In this document: piece by piece, positions 21,000 to 31,063 of the stretch
How the letters are laid out: each line of letters begins with the position of its first letter
Numbering within the stretch: position 1 is the first letter of the stretch
From: Avibacterium paragallinarum
Lineage (GTDB): Bacteria; Pseudomonadota; Gammaproteobacteria; Enterobacterales; Pasteurellaceae
NCBI RefSeq assembly: GCF_900450705.1
Contig: NZ_UGHK01000002.1
Location: forward strand, 1,554,970 to 1,618,969
Direction of reading: 5' to 3'
Length of the DNA: 64,000 bases
Program-made: the position numbers and the translations under genes
Notes under the pieces: generated by a model
Told to the model about the DNA's origin: nothing
What the model saw: the letters and a program-made list of their open reading frames with translations, nothing else
The model's database searches: none

Positions 21000-21889
21000 A
21001 CAAACAGCATTATGGCTATTTTTGCCTGATTTTAGCCACCTTATTTTGGGGTGGCAATTATATTTTCGGCAAAATGCTCAGCCGTGAGGTTGATCCCATT
21101 GTGCTAACCTATTTACGCTGGTTTCCCGCCGCACTTATTTTGCTGGTTTTATTTGCCAAACGCACGCTCCCTTTCCTTCCCATCATCAAAAAAACCTGGA
21201 AAATTCTGACCGCACTTTCTTTACTCGGCATCGTCATCTTTCCGCTGTTTCTTTATCAAGGCTTGCAAAGCACCACTGCCCTGAATGCGAGCATTTATCT
21301 TGCGGTTGTGCCGATTGCGGTATTATTGCTTAATCGTCTTGTTTTCGGGGATAAAATTCGCCCTTTAATGCTTGCAGGGGCAGTGGTAAGTTTCTTTGGT
21401 GTATTATGTTTATTAAGCCAAGGCGATCCGCAAACCTTACTACAGTTTAATGTGAATAAAGGGGATTTATGGGCGATTGGTTCGGCATTGAGCTGGGCGG
21501 TGTATTGCTGCATTATCCGCCTACGCCCAACAGACTTACCCAACGCCGTGATGCTTACTTTGCTTGTTGCCATTGCAATGCTATGCTTTAGCCCTGTTTT
21601 TCTATGGAAAGCTTTAACCGCCAGCGAGCCGATTATGAGCCAAATCTCTACGAGCCATTGGGCAATGATTGGCTATTTGGTTATCGGACCGTCAATTTTA
21701 TCTTACGCCTTTTGGAATTACGGTATAAGCCTTGTGGGCGGCGCGAAAGGTGCGGTTTTCACCAATGTAACGCCGTTATTTGCCGCCCTACTCGGGATCA
21801 GCGTTTTAGGTGAAACCCTCTATCCATATCATCTCATCAGCGGCGTATTGATTATCTTGGGTTTGATGATGTGTAATCAACGAAACTAA
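20996..21889 (+). CDS. EamA/DMT-family transporter
   Basis: This 297-residue protein has ten hydrophobic segments in two EamA repeats, the architecture of drug/metabolite transporters. A glycine-rich motif near the N-terminus (LATLFWGGNYIFGKML) is typical. The substrate is not known; its start overlaps folB by 4 bases. The final segment ends LIILGLMMCNQRN. No terminator was identified. Confidence 0.88.
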   Translation: MNKQHYGYFCLILATLFWGGNYIFGKMLSREVDPIVLTYLRWFPAALILLVLFAKRTLPFLPIIKKTWKILTALSLLGIVIFPLFLYQGLQSTTALNASIYLAVVPIAVLLLNRLVFGDKIRPLMLAGAVVSFFGVLCLLSQGDPQTLLQFNVNKGDLWAIGSALSWAVYCCIIRLRPTDLPNAVMLTLLVAIAMLCFSPVFLWKALTASEPIMSQISTSHWAMIGYLVIGPSILSYAFWNYGISLVGGAKGAVFTNVTPLFAALLGISVLGETLYPYHLISGVLIILGLMMCNQRN

Positions 21890-22078
21890 AAACACTATAA
21901 CTTAAATGTTTTCCAACCGCTCTTAAAAATCGCTGCTCTAGATAAAAAGTTGAAGTTATGACAGAATACAACCCATTGAGTTTTAGAATTGAAATGATCA
22001 ATTTTGATGATAGCACAAATGCAATTCCCAAATTAAAATCTTTAAAGCTAGTATTTTTATCTCAAGACCTATAATTAT

Positions 22079-23047
22079 ATGAAAAAACTTCTCGTTCTCC
22101 ACACTGGTGGTACTATTTCAATGCATACCGATAGTAATGGTAAAGTAGCACCAAGTACAGCCAATCCAATGATAAAAGTTTCCTTTGATTTACAAGATAT
22201 TATGGTGCAATCTGTTGATTTTTTTAACTTACCTAGTCCTCATATGACGGTTGATAATATGTTTACTTTGGGACAAAAAATTAATCAAGACGGCAGAAAC
22301 TATGATGGTATTGTAATTACTCATGGGACGGATACGCTAGAAGAAACCGCATATTTTTTAGATACAATACAGTTACCTCAGATACCTATTGTTCTTACAG
22401 GTGCAATGCGTTCAACCAATGAATTAGGCAGTGATGGTATCTATAATTATCTTTCTGCTTTACGCGTAGCTAGCCACGAGAAAAGTGCTGATAAAGGTAT
22501 TTTAGTAGTTATGAATGATGAAATTCATGCAGCTAAATACGTTACTAAAACTCATACTACCAACGTTTCCACTTTTCAGACGCCTACTCATGGCCCCTTA
22601 GGGATCATTATGAAAAAAGATATTCTCTTTTTTAAAGCAGCTGAACCCCGTCAGCGTTTTATGCTAGATTCGCTAAAAAAAGTGAATGGCAATGTACCCA
22701 TCATTAAGATTTATGCTGGAATGGATAACTGGTTATTTGAACAATTAGATTTACAACAATTAGATGGAGTGATCATTGAAGCCTTAGGTGCGGGTAATAT
22801 GCCCCCTAAAGCGATGCAAGGGTTATCGCGTTTAATTAAACAGAATATTCCTATTGCATTAGTTTCACGTTGCTTTAACGGTATTGCAGAACCAGTCTAT
22901 GGTTACGAAGGCGGAGGGCTAAATTTACAAGAGCAAGGCGTAATGTTCGTGAAAGAGTTGAATGTGCCCAAAGCTCGCCTAAAATTACTGATTGCACTGA
23001 ATGCAGGTCTGCAAGGTGAGGATCTTAAAACTTATATGGAAGGATAA
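22079..23047 (+). CDS. ansA: Type I (cytoplasmic) L-asparaginase
   Basis: The enzyme hydrolyses asparagine to aspartate and ammonia. Both catalytic threonine motifs are visible: LHTGGTISM near residue 8 and ITHGTDTLEETAYFL near residue 81. No signal peptide is present, which separates it from the periplasmic type II form. It is 322 residues with the C-terminal domain intact. It stands alone between the transporter and a convergent dgkA. Confidence 0.93.
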   Translation: MKKLLVLHTGGTISMHTDSNGKVAPSTANPMIKVSFDLQDIMVQSVDFFNLPSPHMTVDNMFTLGQKINQDGRNYDGIVITHGTDTLEETAYFLDTIQLPQIPIVLTGAMRSTNELGSDGIYNYLSALRVASHEKSADKGILVVMNDEIHAAKYVTKTHTTNVSTFQTPTHGPLGIIMKKDILFFKAAEPRQRFMLDSLKKVNGNVPIIKIYAGMDNWLFEQLDLQQLDGVIIEALGAGNMPPKAMQGLSRLIKQNIPIALVSRCFNGIAEPVYGYEGGGLNLQEQGVMFVKELNVPKARLKLLIALNAGLQGEDLKTYMEG

Positions 23048-23188
23048 TAACCGTACAATCCACATAACACTTTTTATGAAACCCGATCATAATAGTCCTA
23101 TATAAATACAATATTATAGAGATAATACAGTAATAATCGTTCTCTACTGTATTATCTAGCTCTTTACTTGTGCCGATGTTAGTTAAAG

Positions 23189-23545
23189 TTACAAAAATAG
23201 GGCGCTTCCCCAAACGATTCCTACAATAATTAATGCGACAAACACTGCTGCAGACCCCAGATCTTTCGCCCGACCTGAAAGTTCGTGGTATTCTTTACCA
23301 ACGCGATCTACTACTGCCTCAACAGCACTATTGAGTAATTCCACCACTAGCACCAACAATACGGAACCAATCATCAAGATTAATTCTATTTTGTTATTTG
23401 CTAAGAAAAATGCGAGGGGAATCAAAATACAGGATAACGCCACTTCATGACGAAATGCTGCCTCATTTTTAAATGCACTTTTTAGCCCTTTTAATGAATA
23501 GCCTGTAGATTTGATTAAATGGGTCAAGCCCGTTGTTTTTTCCAA
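23189..23545 (-). CDS. dgkA: Diacylglycerol kinase
   Basis: DgkA is a small trimeric inner-membrane kinase that recycles diacylglycerol to phosphatidic acid. The family core is clear: FKNEAAFRHE near residue 28, LNSAVEAVVDRVGKEYHELSGRAKDLGSAAVF near residues 70-101, and three membrane helices. I favour the TTG at 23545 (LEKTTGLTHLIKSTG) because AAGGAAAG precedes it and it gives 118 residues; the frame is open further upstream. It follows relA by about 100 bases on the same strand. Confidence 0.92.
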   Translation of the reverse strand: MEKTTGLTHLIKSTGYSLKGLKSAFKNEAAFRHEVALSCILIPLAFFLANNKIELILMIGSVLLVLVVELLNSAVEAVVDRVGKEYHELSGRAKDLGSAAVFVALIIVGIVWGSALFL

Positions 23546-23641
23546 TTTTCTTTCCTTATTAACTGATTGAATGTTATAACTCAATTTTTTTGCTTTAATC
23601 GCAACAAAATTACACAAAAAAACCACCGCACTTATTTTTTC

Positions 23642-25873
23642 TTATAAACGTTTTGCTTCGATCACATCATCTAATTTTGCTAAACGAGCCAAGATTTTAC
23701 TCAGCATTTGCACATTATTTAACTCAATATCCATATCCATTGTAGCAATTTGCTTTTTTATATCCGTACGGCTAGAAACACCTAGCACACTAATTTTTTC
23801 ATTAGCTAACACGGTAGTAATATCGCGTAACAAACCATGACGATCGCTGGCAATAATGCGAATACCAATGCGGAAACCATTAGCATAACTTTCACCCCAA
23901 ATCGATTCCACGACCCGTTCAGGATGACTATTTTGCAATTCTAGAAATTGTTCGCAATCACTGCGGTGAATAGAGATCCCTCGTCCCATCGTAATGTATC
24001 CCACAATATCATCACCAGGAATCGGCTGACAGCAACGAGCAATGTGGTGCATCAGGTTGCCCACCCCTTCCACGATCACATAATCTTTGGATTCATTTTT
24101 ATGCTGAGAATTTACCGCACTTTTCTGTGCAACGTGGCGTAGAATTTGTTCATCCGTTTCCTGTGGCGAGGTTTTAATTAACTTACTTTGTAGGAAGTTA
24201 ATAAGCTGATTGACACGAATATCTCCACCGCCAATCCCCGCATAGAGATCCTCTACATTTTTCAGATTATAACGAGGTAAAGCATATTGTTCCACCTGCT
24301 TGAGTGTAATGCCTAAACGGGCAATTTCATTTTCTAATAACTCTTTACCCGCTGGGATATTTTTATCTCGGTCTAATTTTTTAAACCAAGCTGCAATTTT
24401 TGCTCTGGCTTTGCTGGTGTTAGTGAAGCCTAAATTCGGATTAAGCCAATCTCGGCTTGGGTTCGGTGTTTTTTGCGTAATAATTTCAATTTGATCACCC
24501 ATTTGTAGTTGATAGGTGAAAGGGACAATCCGCCCCCCTACTTTTGCCCCAATACAACGATGCCCGATCTCACTATGAATCGCATAAGCAAAATCCAGCG
24601 GTGTTGAGCCTGTCGGTAGATCGATCACTTCCCCTTTCGGTGTAAACACATAAACGCGATCATCAAACACTTGGCTACGCAATTCGGCAATCACTTCGCT
24701 AGAATCCGTAATATCATCTTGCCATGCTAATAATTTACGTAACCACGCAATTTTATCTTCATAGGCTGAACGCCCTGTTACCCCTTCTTTATATTTCCAA
24801 TGTGCTGCCACCCCTAGTTCCGCATCATCGTGCATTTGTTGGGTACGGATTTGCACTTCAATAGGCTTTCCCCCTTTGCCCAAAACGACGGTATGAATGG
24901 ATTGATAACCATTGGGTTTCGGGTTCGCGACATAATCATCAAATTCTTTCGGTAAATGCTTAAAATGCGTATGCACAATCCCCAGAGCGGAATAGCAATC
25001 TTGCAATTTTTGCACAATCACGCGTACTGCTCGTACATCATATAAATCACTAAATTCTAAATGCTTTTTCTGCATTTTCCGCCAGATACTATAAATATGC
25101 TTAGGGCGACCATAAACTTCTACCTGTTTAATGCTTTCTTGCAAATATTGGGTTAATTCCGCGACAAAATCAGCAATATATTGTTCCCGATCTAAACGAC
25201 GCTCTTTCAATAATTTAGCAATCATACGGTATTGTTCAGGATGTAAATAGCGAAAACAATAGTCTTCCAGCTCCCATTTAAGTTGCCCGATACCTAAACG
25301 ATTTGCCAATGGTGCGTAAATATTAGAACATTCTTTTGCCGCAAGCACTTTCTCTTCTTCAGAACAGCAATTCTCTGCATCTCGTAAAAAAGCGATACGT
25401 TCTGCCAATTTAATGATAACGCAACGGAAATCATCAACCATCGCCAATAACATTCGACGAACATTATCCACTTGTAAGGCATTTGCGGAATGGCTTGCAT
25501 TGAGTTGGCGAATGTTATCCATTTCCATTACACCTTTCACCAATTTACTAATCTCTGTGCCGAAATCCTCACTGATTTGTTCCAATGCAACAATATTATG
25601 GCTTACCACAGGGTAAATCATTGCGGTAATCAGACTTTCACTATCCATATTCAAACTATGCAAAATTTCTGCCATCTCTACGCCAGAGGATAATGAACAA
25701 TGCCACTGTGAATTTTCAGCCAAATTTTGGTTCTGTTGGATTTTCTCTTGCGAATAATGCCAAATTTGGACTAATTTTTGTGCTAAATCTGGAGACAATT
25801 TCAGACTTTCGCTCCATTGTTCAATCACAAAATCTTCTGGGTTAAGTAGATGAGAACCTCGAACAGCAACCAT
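23642..25873 (-). CDS. relA: GTP pyrophosphokinase (ppGpp synthetase I)
   Basis: RelA makes (p)ppGpp on stalled ribosomes in the stringent response. The 743-residue protein has a degenerate hydrolase domain (MVDDFRCVIIKLAERIAFL in place of an active HD pair), the synthetase domain (YDVRAVRVIVQ, NPKPNGYQSIHTVVLG), a TGS domain (VFTPKGEVIDLPTGSTPLDFAYAIHSEIGHRCIGAK), the zinc-finger region with CCQP, and a C-terminal ACT domain. Loss of hydrolase residues identifies RelA rather than SpoT. It starts 13 bp after rlmD. Confidence 0.97.
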   Translation of the reverse strand: MVAVRGSHLLNPEDFVIEQWSESLKLSPDLAQKLVQIWHYSQEKIQQNQNLAENSQWHCSLSSGVEMAEILHSLNMDSESLITAMIYPVVSHNIVALEQISEDFGTEISKLVKGVMEMDNIRQLNASHSANALQVDNVRRMLLAMVDDFRCVIIKLAERIAFLRDAENCCSEEEKVLAAKECSNIYAPLANRLGIGQLKWELEDYCFRYLHPEQYRMIAKLLKERRLDREQYIADFVAELTQYLQESIKQVEVYGRPKHIYSIWRKMQKKHLEFSDLYDVRAVRVIVQKLQDCYSALGIVHTHFKHLPKEFDDYVANPKPNGYQSIHTVVLGKGGKPIEVQIRTQQMHDDAELGVAAHWKYKEGVTGRSAYEDKIAWLRKLLAWQDDITDSSEVIAELRSQVFDDRVYVFTPKGEVIDLPTGSTPLDFAYAIHSEIGHRCIGAKVGGRIVPFTYQLQMGDQIEIITQKTPNPSRDWLNPNLGFTNTSKARAKIAAWFKKLDRDKNIPAGKELLENEIARLGITLKQVEQYALPRYNLKNVEDLYAGIGGGDIRVNQLINFLQSKLIKTSPQETDEQILRHVAQKSAVNSQHKNESKDYVIVEGVGNLMHHIARCCQPIPGDDIVGYITMGRGISIHRSDCEQFLELQNSHPERVVESIWGESYANGFRIGIRIIASDRHGLLRDITTVLANEKISVLGVSSRTDIKKQIATMDMDIELNNVQMLSKILARLAKLDDVIEAKRL

Positions 25874-25886
25874 AACGCCTTCCTAT

Positions 25887-27200
25887 TTATTTCCGTTCAA
25901 ATAGACTAATGCTCTCTAAATGCCCTGTATTAGGGAACATATCGATCATCGCCACTTTTGTTAATTGATAGCCTGTTTGTAATAGCATTTGAGCATCTCT
26001 CACCAAAGTAGCAGGATTGCAAGACACATACAATATTTTTTCTGCTTTTAATTCGCACAAAAATGGGATAGCAAACGCCGCTCCAGTGCGTGGAGGATCG
26101 AGCAAAACTTTATTAAAAGGGTACGCCGCCCACGGCTGATCAACGAAAGATTGTGCCAAATCACCCTGATAAAATTCGACATTTTCACAGCCATTTCGTT
26201 CCGCATTTTGTGTTGCTTTCTTCACCATTTCTGCCACGCCTTCCACACCGACAACTTGTTTCGCGGAAGAACTCATTGGCAAAGTAAAATTTCCCATTCC
26301 ACAAAATAAATCCAACACCCGATCTTGCTTAGTCAATGTGAGCCAATCCAGTGCGGTGTCAATCATTGCTTGATTTAATCGCGGATTAATCTGAATAAAA
26401 TCGCGAATGTCAAAATGCAATCTTAATCCGTTCTTCAAGTCATAATAAGGGCTTTCACCATAAAGTTGATAAATACGTTCATCATCTTGCACAAAGAGCA
26501 TGAGATTTTCTTGTTTTGCAAAATGGCATAACAAAGTGCGGTCTTTTTCTGCCAGATTTTTTTGATAACGCAACAATAACGCGATCCCATTGCTAGCTCG
26601 CACCAATTCGATATGCCCTAAATTTTTTGGACTAGACCAGTTCTGTAAAAGTGCGGTTATTTTTGGCAACAAATCATTCAATGGTTTTTCTATCACTAGG
26701 CAAGATTGCACTGGCTCAATAAGTTGCGAATTTTTTTGCCGAAAGCCTATAAGCAAGCCTTTCTTTTTATCCCAGTGAATACTCAAACGCAAACGACGGC
26801 GATAATGCCATTGTTCTCCAACAATTCGGGGCATTAACGCAATGGGGTCAGCTTGCAATTTACTTAATCGCTGAAATAACGCTCGTTCTTTGGTATCACG
26901 TTGCATATCCAACGGAATATGCTGAGTTTGGCACCCCCCACATTTTTCATAATAAATACAGGCTGGGTTCTCTCGTTTTGGGCTAGTCTTCAACCATTCT
27001 TTTACGATCGCTTTGCCATACTGACGCTTTTCTTCCAACACCTGCACTTGAACCTGTTCACCAGGCAAAGCATTTTCAATAAACCACGTTTTGCCTTGAA
27101 TTTTCGCCACACCTAGCCCTTGATAATCCAAATCTTGCACTTGAGCGGTAAAAGTGCGGTGCTTTTTTTCCACTTTTTTAGGGGGATAAAGTAATGCCAT
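25887..27200 (-). CDS. rlmD: 23S rRNA (uracil-1939-C5) methyltransferase
   Basis: RlmD (RumA) methylates U1939 of 23S rRNA using SAM. An N-terminal TRAM domain is followed by the [4Fe-4S] cysteines in CIYYEKCGGC near residues 75-84, then the methyltransferase core (DLFCGMGNFTLPM near residue 295, LLDPPRTGA near 360) and the catalytic cysteine in YVSCNPATL near 390. The length of 437 residues is standard. It lies between recO and relA, all leftward and closely spaced. Confidence 0.96.
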   Translation of the reverse strand: MALLYPPKKVEKKHRTFTAQVQDLDYQGLGVAKIQGKTWFIENALPGEQVQVQVLEEKRQYGKAIVKEWLKTSPKRENPACIYYEKCGGCQTQHIPLDMQRDTKERALFQRLSKLQADPIALMPRIVGEQWHYRRRLRLSIHWDKKKGLLIGFRQKNSQLIEPVQSCLVIEKPLNDLLPKITALLQNWSSPKNLGHIELVRASNGIALLLRYQKNLAEKDRTLLCHFAKQENLMLFVQDDERIYQLYGESPYYDLKNGLRLHFDIRDFIQINPRLNQAMIDTALDWLTLTKQDRVLDLFCGMGNFTLPMSSSAKQVVGVEGVAEMVKKATQNAERNGCENVEFYQGDLAQSFVDQPWAAYPFNKVLLDPPRTGAAFAIPFLCELKAEKILYVSCNPATLVRDAQMLLQTGYQLTKVAMIDMFPNTGHLESISLFERK

Positions 27201-27203
27201 AGG

Positions 27204-27914
27204 TTATTTCTGATACAAAATATGTTGAGTGAATAATTCTCGGCTTTTCAATGGCTTACTGCCTAAATAAGGCTTCAAGGCTATACGAATAAATCGCTTA
27301 GCCGCTTGCAATACAGCCTGATCGCGAAATTCTCGCCGCTCAAACGCCAACAGTTCTCTGCCATAAAAAGTGAGATTATCCTTAATTAAAGAAGCAATAA
27401 AACCTTTTTCTTCACGGTAACGATAGGTCATATTTTCATCAACAGGCTCACCTGAACCCGCACAGTGACAAAAATCAATGCCATAGCCCATTGCGGTAAG
27501 TAATTGAAATTCAAAAGTGCGTAAGCTAGGTTCAACAGCCTCTGACACACTTGCCAACCCCATAAGACATTTTAAATAATCTTGGAAAATATCCGGATAA
27601 GGCGTTTCCTGTGCTAATAATCGCATTAATAACTCATTCACATAGAAACCGCTATAAAGTGCGACAGGCGGCATTGGCAAAGTAAGCGACGCCGCCTCAG
27701 CTTTGGTGAGGGTTTTCAGTTCCCCTCGTCCTGCCCAACGCAACAGCAACGGCGTAAACGGCTGCAAAATACTTTTCCACGCAGAACGTTTTGTTCTCGC
27801 CCCTTTGGCAAGCACCGTTAAACGCCCCGTATCTTCCGTAAACAAATCCACCAATAAGCTTGTTTCGCTATATGCTCTGCGATGCAAAACAAAACCACGT
27901 TGCCAGTTTTCGAT
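27204..27914 (-). CDS. recO: DNA repair protein RecO, start codon uncertain
   Basis: RecO loads RecA onto SSB-coated DNA in the RecFOR pathway. The OB-fold start ([40 protein letters not shown]) and the helical C-terminal domain are clear. The first standard start codon in frame is a TTG at 27887, but that would cut off ten residues ([10 protein letters not shown]) which match the family N-terminus. These are in frame upstream and begin at an ATC (27914) or ATA (27920) placed after AAGGG. I draw the gene from the ATC; a start-codon change, a rare start or a sequence error are all possible. Confidence 0.85.
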   Translation of the reverse strand: MENWQRGFVLHRRAYSETSLLVDLFTEDTGRLTVLAKGARTKRSAWKSILQPFTPLLLRWAGRGELKTLTKAEAASLTLPMPPVALYSGFYVNELLMRLLAQETPYPDIFQDYLKCLMGLASVSEAVEPSLRTFEFQLLTAMGYGIDFCHCAGSGEPVDENMTYRYREEKGFIASLIKDNLTFYGRELLAFERREFRDQAVLQAAKRFIRIALKPYLGSKPLKSRELFTQHILYQK

Positions 27915-28108
27915 AAATATACCCTTAGTTTAAACGCTATCTCAAAACAGCACTATTTTAACAGATTTTTTATATTCTTATAATAAAATGGCATTAAGTA
28001 CCACCACCCCACCACTTATTTTTAATGCTTTTTTCTTGAACTTATTAAAAAAATAAGTATGATCCGCCCCTTTATTCAAAGTAAGAATATATTTCTAACT
28101 TCATCATT

Positions 28109-28150
28109 AATTTGGGTTCCCTTACCCCAAATTTTAATAAAATAAAAAGG
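28109..28150 (+). promoter_or_regulatory. Probable preQ1-I riboswitch upstream of yhhQ
   Basis: An 8-bp stem AATTTGGG / CCCAAATT (28109-28116 with 28126-28133) encloses the loop TTCCCTTAC, giving the GGUUC...ACC pattern of class I preQ1 aptamers. The A-rich tail ends in AAAAAGG (28144-28150), and its GG can pair with loop C residues while forming the ribosome site of yhhQ 8 bases later. Ligand binding would hide that site, so control would be translational. Confidence 0.75.
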
Positions 28151-28157
28151 TACAACA

Positions 28158-28850
28158 ATGAAAACTCTCGCACCGAGCTTTAACGCTCAACAAAAACAAT
28201 ATGCTCTTATTTTACTGAGTCTATTTCATATTTTGATTATTGCTTCTAGTAATTATTTAGTACATCTTCCTTTCGAAATACGGCTTCCTCTCCATCTTAT
28301 TGGCAGTCAAGATTTTTCTTTCCATAGCACTTGGGGAACCCTAACTTTCCCATTTATTTTCTTGGCAACAGATCTTATAGTGAGAATTTTTGGTGCAAAA
28401 GAAGCACGTTTGATTATCTTTGTTGTGATGTTTCCTGCACTGATTATTAGTTACCTAATTTCCACTCTGTTTTCTGATAGTCAATATCAAGGGTTTGCTA
28501 CATTACTGAATTTCAATGTTTTTGTTTTCCGTATCGCAATTGCCAGCTTCTTAGCTTATACCTTTGGACAATTACTTGATGTATTAGTATTCAACCGATT
28601 GCGTCAATTAAAAATATGGTGGATAGCACCGAGTAGTTCAATGATCTTAGGCTCAATGGCAGATACCTATATTTTCTTCGCTGTGGCGTTCTATGCAAGT
28701 AGCGATCCGTTTATGGCAAAACATTGGTTAGTGATTGGCTTAGTAGATTACTTATTCAAACTATGCATTGGAATGATATTCTTTGTGCCTACATACGGCG
28801 TAATTCTCAATATGATTCTACAGAGATTACAACAGCTGAAAAGAGCATAA
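28158..28850 (+). CDS. yhhQ: 7-cyano-7-deazaguanine/queuosine precursor transporter YhhQ
   Basis: YhhQ (COG1738) takes up queuosine precursors such as preQ0 for tRNA modification. The 230-residue protein has six or seven hydrophobic segments and the family motif FPFIFLATDLIVRIFGAKEARLII near residues 73-96. The upstream preQ1-type riboswitch independently supports the assignment. The gene faces recF, which converges on it. Confidence 0.92.
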   Translation: MKTLAPSFNAQQKQYALILLSLFHILIIASSNYLVHLPFEIRLPLHLIGSQDFSFHSTWGTLTFPFIFLATDLIVRIFGAKEARLIIFVVMFPALIISYLISTLFSDSQYQGFATLLNFNVFVFRIAIASFLAYTFGQLLDVLVFNRLRQLKIWWIAPSSSMILGSMADTYIFFAVAFYASSDPFMAKHWLVIGLVDYLFKLCIGMIFFVPTYGVILNMILQRLQQLKRA

Positions 28851-28863
28851 AATATGGAATTGA

Positions 28864-29940
28864 CTAAATTTCACTCAATTTACCTTGATGAACGCTGAAC
28901 GTGCGGTGATTTTGCGGTTGCATTTCTTGGAGTTGATTGTGGGTGATGGCACTGACAAAGACTTGCGAGCCACTTTGTTGCAGGCGTTCGGCGAGTAACG
29001 CCCGTTTGCTTTTGTCTAATTCAGAAGCAAAATCATCGATCAAAAAAATACAATGGCGGTTTTTTTGTTGCATTAAATGTTCTCCTTGCGCCAAGCGTAA
29101 GGCACACATTAGCAGTTTTAATTGCCCGCGTGAAAGCACATCTTCTACAGGTAAGCCATTGGCTTTAAAGCGAAAATCGGCTTTTTGTGGTCCTGATACC
29201 GTATAGCCAATGGTACGATCTCGCTCTAAATTTTGGCGTAATAATTCGCCATAATCGCTATTTTTGTCCCAGCCTTGATGAAAGCTGACGCTGATTTCTA
29301 ATTCAGGCAAGAAAAGCTGGCAGGTGCGTTCGATTTCGGGGCGGAGGGCTTCGGCATATTCAGCACGCCATTGGCTCACTTGTTCGGCGAGATGAATCAG
29401 TTCTTTGTCCCAAATGTAAATCTGTTCATAGTGGTAGGCTTGCGAAAGGGCAGCATTACGCTGTTTAAGCAGGCGGTTGAGCTGGCTCCAAACAGGGTGA
29501 AAATGGCTATGATGATGAAATAATCCCCAATCTAAAAAAGCTCGGCGATAGCTTGGCCCGCCATTGAGCAAAGTCAGCCCCTCTGGGGTGATGATTTGCA
29601 TCGGCAATAAATGAGCGAGATCGGCGATTTTCTTTGCTTCTTCACCGTTGATTTTTACTTGGGTGTTGCCTTGGCGGTGTTTTTGCAAGCCCACAGACCA
29701 TTGATGATTTTGCTCTTGGATTCGCCCATACAGGGTAAAATGAGGCTGTTCATAAGAAATGATGCGATTTGCCACCGCACTTTTAAAAGAGCGTCCGTGT
29801 GCGAGATAAAAAATGGCTTCCAGCAGGCTAGTTTTGCCGCTGCCGTTATTGCCGACCAAAAAGTTAAAGCCGTGGTCAAACTCCAGATCCACGGCGGTTA
29901 AATTGCGAAAATTTTCGACCAGTAAACGGGAAATTGCCAT
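28864..29940 (-). CDS. recF: DNA replication/repair protein RecF
   Basis: RecF is an SMC-like ATPase of the RecFOR recombination pathway. Walker A is FLVGNNGSGKTSLLEAI near residue 29, the signature motif is VLSRGQLKLLMCALRLAQG near residue 272, and Walker B is IFLIDDFASELD near residue 302. The 358-residue length is normal. It follows dnaN by 11 bp in the conserved dnaA-dnaN-recF order, read leftward. Confidence 0.97.
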   Translation of the reverse strand: MAISRLLVENFRNLTAVDLEFDHGFNFLVGNNGSGKTSLLEAIFYLAHGRSFKSAVANRIISYEQPHFTLYGRIQEQNHQWSVGLQKHRQGNTQVKINGEEAKKIADLAHLLPMQIITPEGLTLLNGGPSYRRAFLDWGLFHHHSHFHPVWSQLNRLLKQRNAALSQAYHYEQIYIWDKELIHLAEQVSQWRAEYAEALRPEIERTCQLFLPELEISVSFHQGWDKNSDYGELLRQNLERDRTIGYTVSGPQKADFRFKANGLPVEDVLSRGQLKLLMCALRLAQGEHLMQQKNRHCIFLIDDFASELDKSKRALLAERLQQSGSQVFVSAITHNQLQEMQPQNHRTFSVHQGKLSEI

Positions 29941-29951
29941 AAGGTTTAAGG

Positions 29952-31052
29952 TTATAGACGCATTGGCATAATGACGTATTCCGCTGTGTTGTCATCCACG
30001 TCTTCAATTAAGCAACTTGAGGTGGCATCGGTGAGACGAACACGCACTTGTTTGCATTTTAAGGCGTTCAGCACATCAAGCAAGTAACTGACGTTGAAGC
30101 CCACTTCCATTGCTTCGCCGTTGTAATCCACATCAATAATTTCTTCGGCAACCTCTTGTTCTGTGTTGGTTGCGGTGATGGTGAGCTGATTTTCTGCCAG
30201 TTGTAAACGCACCGTACGTACTTTGTCATTGGATAAAATCGCTGCTCGTGCAAAGGCTTGCTTGAGGGTATCCCAGTTGCCCATCATAATCCGTTGGGCA
30301 TTGCGAGGGAGAACACGGCGGTAATCAGGAAAACGCCCGTCAATCAGCTTCGAGGTGAAGATAATATTGCCAAGATCAATGCGGAGATTATTCGTTCCGA
30401 TTTGCACTTTGGCAGGCAGATCACTGCTTTCGAGTAATCGCACTAATTCAAGCACTCCTTTACGCGGTACAATAACTGAATGAGTTTGCAATTCTTGTTC
30501 AAGGGGAATAGTGCAAACCGCTAGGCGGTGTCCGTCTGTGGCAACCGTGCGGAGCAAATTGCCTTCCGTTTCAAATTTCATTCCATTCAGGAAATAGCGG
30601 GCATCTTGGTTCGCCATTGAAAACTGAGTGGCATCAATTAAACGGCGTAAAGTGGCTTGGGCGAGGGTAAATTCCACTTCCGATTGCCAGTCCGCCAGAT
30701 TTGGGTATTCTTCCGCTGGCAGGGTGGTTAAATTAAATTTACTGCGACCGCAACGCACTAAGGCACGATCTTCTTCAAAGCTGACGGTAATATCCGCGTC
30801 ATCAGGAAAACTACGACAAATATCAAGAAATTTTTTCGCGGGGATCGTGAAACGTCCGTCCTGATCCACTTGGCTAAGTTGGGCTTGGGTGGAGAGTTCC
30901 ACTTCCAAATCCGTTCCCGTAATGGTTAAAGATTGCCCCTCAATATGGAGTAACACGTTGCTTAGCACGGGAATGTTTGGACGATTGCTCAACACGCCGC
31001 AAACTTGTTGTAATGGTTTTAACAGATTTTCTCTTGATACAGTAAATTGCAT
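29952..31052 (-). CDS. dnaN: DNA polymerase III beta subunit (sliding clamp)
   Basis: DnaN forms the dimeric ring that tethers DNA polymerase III to DNA. The three clamp domains are present in 366 residues, with the usual N-terminus MQFTVSRENLLKPLQQVCGVL and the C-terminal MPMRL that ends most beta clamps. I chose the ATG at 31052; an in-frame extension to 31097 would overlap the end of dnaA. The gene lies 11 bp after dnaA. Confidence 0.97.
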   Translation of the reverse strand: MQFTVSRENLLKPLQQVCGVLSNRPNIPVLSNVLLHIEGQSLTITGTDLEVELSTQAQLSQVDQDGRFTIPAKKFLDICRSFPDDADITVSFEEDRALVRCGRSKFNLTTLPAEEYPNLADWQSEVEFTLAQATLRRLIDATQFSMANQDARYFLNGMKFETEGNLLRTVATDGHRLAVCTIPLEQELQTHSVIVPRKGVLELVRLLESSDLPAKVQIGTNNLRIDLGNIIFTSKLIDGRFPDYRRVLPRNAQRIMMGNWDTLKQAFARAAILSNDKVRTVRLQLAENQLTITATNTEQEVAEEIIDVDYNGEAMEVGFNVSYLLDVLNALKCKQVRVRLTDATSSCLIEDVDDNTAEYVIMPMRL

Positions 31053-31063
31053 AGTTTCGTCCT

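Noticed and set aside
21958-22074. Possible 38-codon frame before ansA (MTEYNPLSFRIEM...)
   Set aside because: No ribosome site and no recognisable family; more likely intergenic DNA or a decayed remnant.
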